8,413 nucleotides of DNA from an uncultured Alphaproteobacteria bacterium. GTDB taxonomy: Bacteria; Pseudomonadota; Alphaproteobacteria; Puniceispirillales; UBA1172. The position numbers and the translations under genes were made by a program. Under the pieces are notes generated by a model. The model had not been told where the DNA came from. It ran no database searches and saw nothing but the letters and a program-made list of their open reading frames with translations. Shown here one piece after another: positions 7,299-8,413 of the stretch (the stretch's first letter is position 1; every line of letters begins with the position of its first letter). Location of the stretch: the NCBI GenBank assembly GCA_913056245.1, contig CAJXME010000038.1:1-8413 (forward strand), in the 5' to 3' direction.

Positions 7299-7329
7299 TT
7301 GCATCCAAATGGCAAGGTTGTCTTAAAAT
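7299..7329 (+). promoter_or_regulatory. Weak promoter candidate for the DUF1330 gene
   Basis: TAAAAT (7324-7329) matches five of six bases of the -10 consensus. The best upstream partner, TTGCAT at 7299-7304, matches only three bases and is 19 bases away. Transcription would start near 7336, leaving a leader of about 27 bases to the chosen start. Evidence is limited to the -10 box. Confidence 0.25.
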
Positions 7330-7350
7330 CTCATCATGGATCGTGACGAA

Positions 7351-7355
7351 AAGGA
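7351..7355 (+). promoter_or_regulatory. Shine-Dalgarno of the DUF1330 gene
   Basis: AAGGA lies seven bases before the ATG at 7363. In-frame ATGs at 7336 and 7357 are disfavoured: 7357 abuts this site directly and 7336 has no ribosome site. Confidence 0.7.
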
Positions 7356-7362
7356 AATGGGT

Positions 7363-7662
7363 ATGGCAAAAGGATATATCATTGGGATGATAACCGTCGA
7401 TGACCTTGAAGGCTATAAGCCGTATATGGCGCAAACCAGCGCCTTGGTCGAAGAATATGGTGGCCGGTATCTAGCGCGTGGCGGCGATATGGCGGTGGTC
7501 GAAGGCGCGCTTGACCATGATCGATTTGTAATCATTGAATTTGATGATCGCGAGACGGTGGAGCGGTTTTACAATGACCCCCGCTATCAAGAAACGCGCA
7601 AAATCCGCCAAGCCCATGCGTCAGGCACAATTTTGCAGGTTACGGGATACGAGCCAGCCTAA
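7363..7662 (+). CDS. DUF1330 family protein (dimeric alpha/beta barrel-like)
   Basis: A 99-residue soluble protein resembling the DUF1330 family, whose members are small ferredoxin-like alpha/beta proteins that usually dimerise. No biochemical role is established for the family. It starts with the typical strand KGYIIGMITVDD (3-14), continues with EGYKPYMAQTSALVEEYGGRYLARGG (16-41), VVEG (45-48), and the diagnostic FVIIEFDD...VERFYNDPRYQETRKIRQ (55-83), where FYNDPRYQ is the hallmark segment. There is no signal peptide or membrane segment. Length is normal for the family (about 95). The ATG at 7363 is chosen by the AAGGA seven bases upstream and because family similarity begins there. It stands alone on the plus strand, divergent from nadE and convergent with the nicotinate phosphoribosyltransferase gene; the context does not reveal its substrate. 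Confidence 0.88.
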   Translation: MAKGYIIGMITVDDLEGYKPYMAQTSALVEEYGGRYLARGGDMAVVEGALDHDRFVIIEFDDRETVERFYNDPRYQETRKIRQAHASGTILQVTGYEPA

Positions 7663-7669
7663 TCAGGCT
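7656..7669. terminator. Short hairpin between convergent genes
   Basis: AGCCT-AATC-AGGCT forms a perfect five-pair stem with a four-base loop; the DUF1330 stop codon falls in the loop region. It lies in the short convergent junction (18 bases between stop codons) and could serve both strands. No T-run follows on either side, so it is not a standard intrinsic terminator. Low confidence. Confidence 0.25.
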
Positions 7670-7680
7670 AATTCATCAGC

Positions 7681-8413
7681 TTATTTGCGCGGCAGTAAAA
7701 ATTCACGGCCCGTTTTGACGCGGGTGACGCCATTATAGGAAATGATATCCGCCGTGGCATAGGTTTCCGACCATTGATCAGGCAGATATGACCCTGTGCC
7801 AATGACATCCACGGGCGTCTGGGCAAGGGCAAAGACCCGGCATTTTTCAGGACCAAAGCCGCTTGAACAGACAATCTTGACCTGCTCAAACCCTTCGGCG
7901 TCCAATTCTTCGCGCAACGACCATGCCGCCGCCGCTGAAACGCCAGTGCCGATCAAATGCTTTAATTCCTGATCGGTGCGATAACCGCGAATAGCATCAG
8001 CGGCGTTGCGCTCAAGCACGGCATAAGATTGCTGAACATCCAGCCCTTCCATGTATCGGCCGCCATGGGTATCGATCCGGAGGGATAGCGTCCCCGCTTT
8101 AGCGCGTTCAGGAAAGGCTCTTGCCACGGCCAAGCCATCGGTGATTTCTTGGCCAAAATAATCCACCAGCACGGTCAATGGCTCATCGGGGAAGGTTTCG
8201 TCGTAAATCTGCGCGGCTTTCACCGTTGACCCCGCATAGCCGATCAAGGCATGGGGCATCGTGCCTCGGCCTTTATCGGAGCCAAAGAACGGCGCCGTGT
8301 GATCCGTGGCGCATCCCACAAAGCCCACCGCGCCCGCGTTTGATTTCGCCGCCATCGAGCCGACCGATGCACCATAAGCCATCAATTCCGACATATCCGT
8401 GCCAGCACAATGG
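7681..8413 (-). CDS. pncB: Nicotinate phosphoribosyltransferase, C-terminal part (runs off right edge)
   Basis: The last 243 codons of a gene that has no start inside the window; the frame stays open to the right edge (upstream residues read HCAGTD before an internal Met). The sequence resembles the nicotinate phosphoribosyltransferase fold, which makes nicotinate mononucleotide from nicotinic acid and PRPP. Seen from the window edge: GFVGCATDHTAPFFG, GRGTMPHALIGYAG, a LTVLVDYFGQEI strand, SLRIDTHGGR, then VKIVCSSGFGPEKCRVFA and PVDVIGTGSYLP, which correspond to the phosphate- and PRPP-binding elements of the type II phosphoribosyltransferase barrel. No break is seen. The product would feed, through NadD, the NadE encoded 0.4 kb away. 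The symbol follows function; this subgroup differs from E. coli PncB, and the N-terminal catalytic residues are outside the window. Confidence 0.78.
   Translation of the reverse strand, partial: HCAGTDMSELMAYGASVGSMAAKSNAGAVGFVGCATDHTAPFFGSDKGRGTMPHALIGYAGSTVKAAQIYDETFPDEPLTVLVDYFGQEITDGLAVARAFPERAKAGTLSLRIDTHGGRYMEGLDVQQSYAVLERNAADAIRGYRTDQELKHLIGTGVSAAAAWSLREELDAEGFEQVKIVCSSGFGPEKCRVFALAQTPVDVIGTGSYLPDQWSETYATADIISYNGVTRVKTGREFLLPRK

Noticed and set aside
7656..7669. Strong bidirectional intrinsic terminator
   Set aside because: The stem is only five pairs and no T-run follows on either strand, so it is kept only as a weak candidate.
1..8413. A novel defence, mobile or secretion system
   Set aside because: Nearly all coding space is taken by recognised housekeeping genes with intact motifs; no repeats, integrase, transposase or unexplained multi-gene cassette is present.

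Overview
The window is ordinary, gene-dense chromosome from an alphaproteobacterium. The main evidence is the N-terminus of ribosomal protein S4, which has the alphaproteobacterial form ([20 protein letters not shown], then KLKGYYG). The short, zinc-less type of glutamyl-tRNA synthetase and a TTGACA-type -35 box ahead of rpsD agree with this. A Rhodospirillales-like or related marine lineage is possible, but I cannot settle it from the sequence. I see no insertion sequence, CRISPR array, tRNA or rRNA gene, prophage gene, toxin or defence gene.

Layout: most of the window (positions 7244 down to 1) is one minus-strand block, in transcription order nadE (NAD+ synthetase), gltX (Glu-tRNA synthetase), cysS (Cys-tRNA synthetase), cimA (citramalate synthase), trmJ (tRNA 2'-O-methyltransferase) and rpsD (ribosomal protein S4, running off the left edge). 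The first three are packed tightly: one base separates nadE and gltX, and gltX and cysS share a base in TAATG. An 86-base gap follows before cimA. cimA and trmJ are again joined by TAATG. A 161-base gap with a good promoter candidate precedes rpsD. No gap exceeds 300 bases.

The right end holds a 99-residue DUF1330-family gene on the plus strand, divergent from nadE. It converges on the 3' part of a nicotinate phosphoribosyltransferase gene on the minus strand, which runs off the right edge. nadE and this gene act in the same NAD salvage route (nicotinic acid to NaMN, then via NaAD to NAD+), although they are not one operon here.

Functionally the block joins cofactor supply (NAD), tRNA charging (Glu, Cys), an isoleucine precursor (citramalate), tRNA anticodon-loop modification and ribosome assembly, i.e. 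growth-linked housekeeping. The observations worth checking are regulatory: a possible leaderless nadE mRNA, TAATG coupling, a possible internal promoter before cimA and a hairpin in the rpsD leader. In addition, the GluRS variant has implications for tRNA(Gln) charging. I found no convincing sign of an undescribed system.
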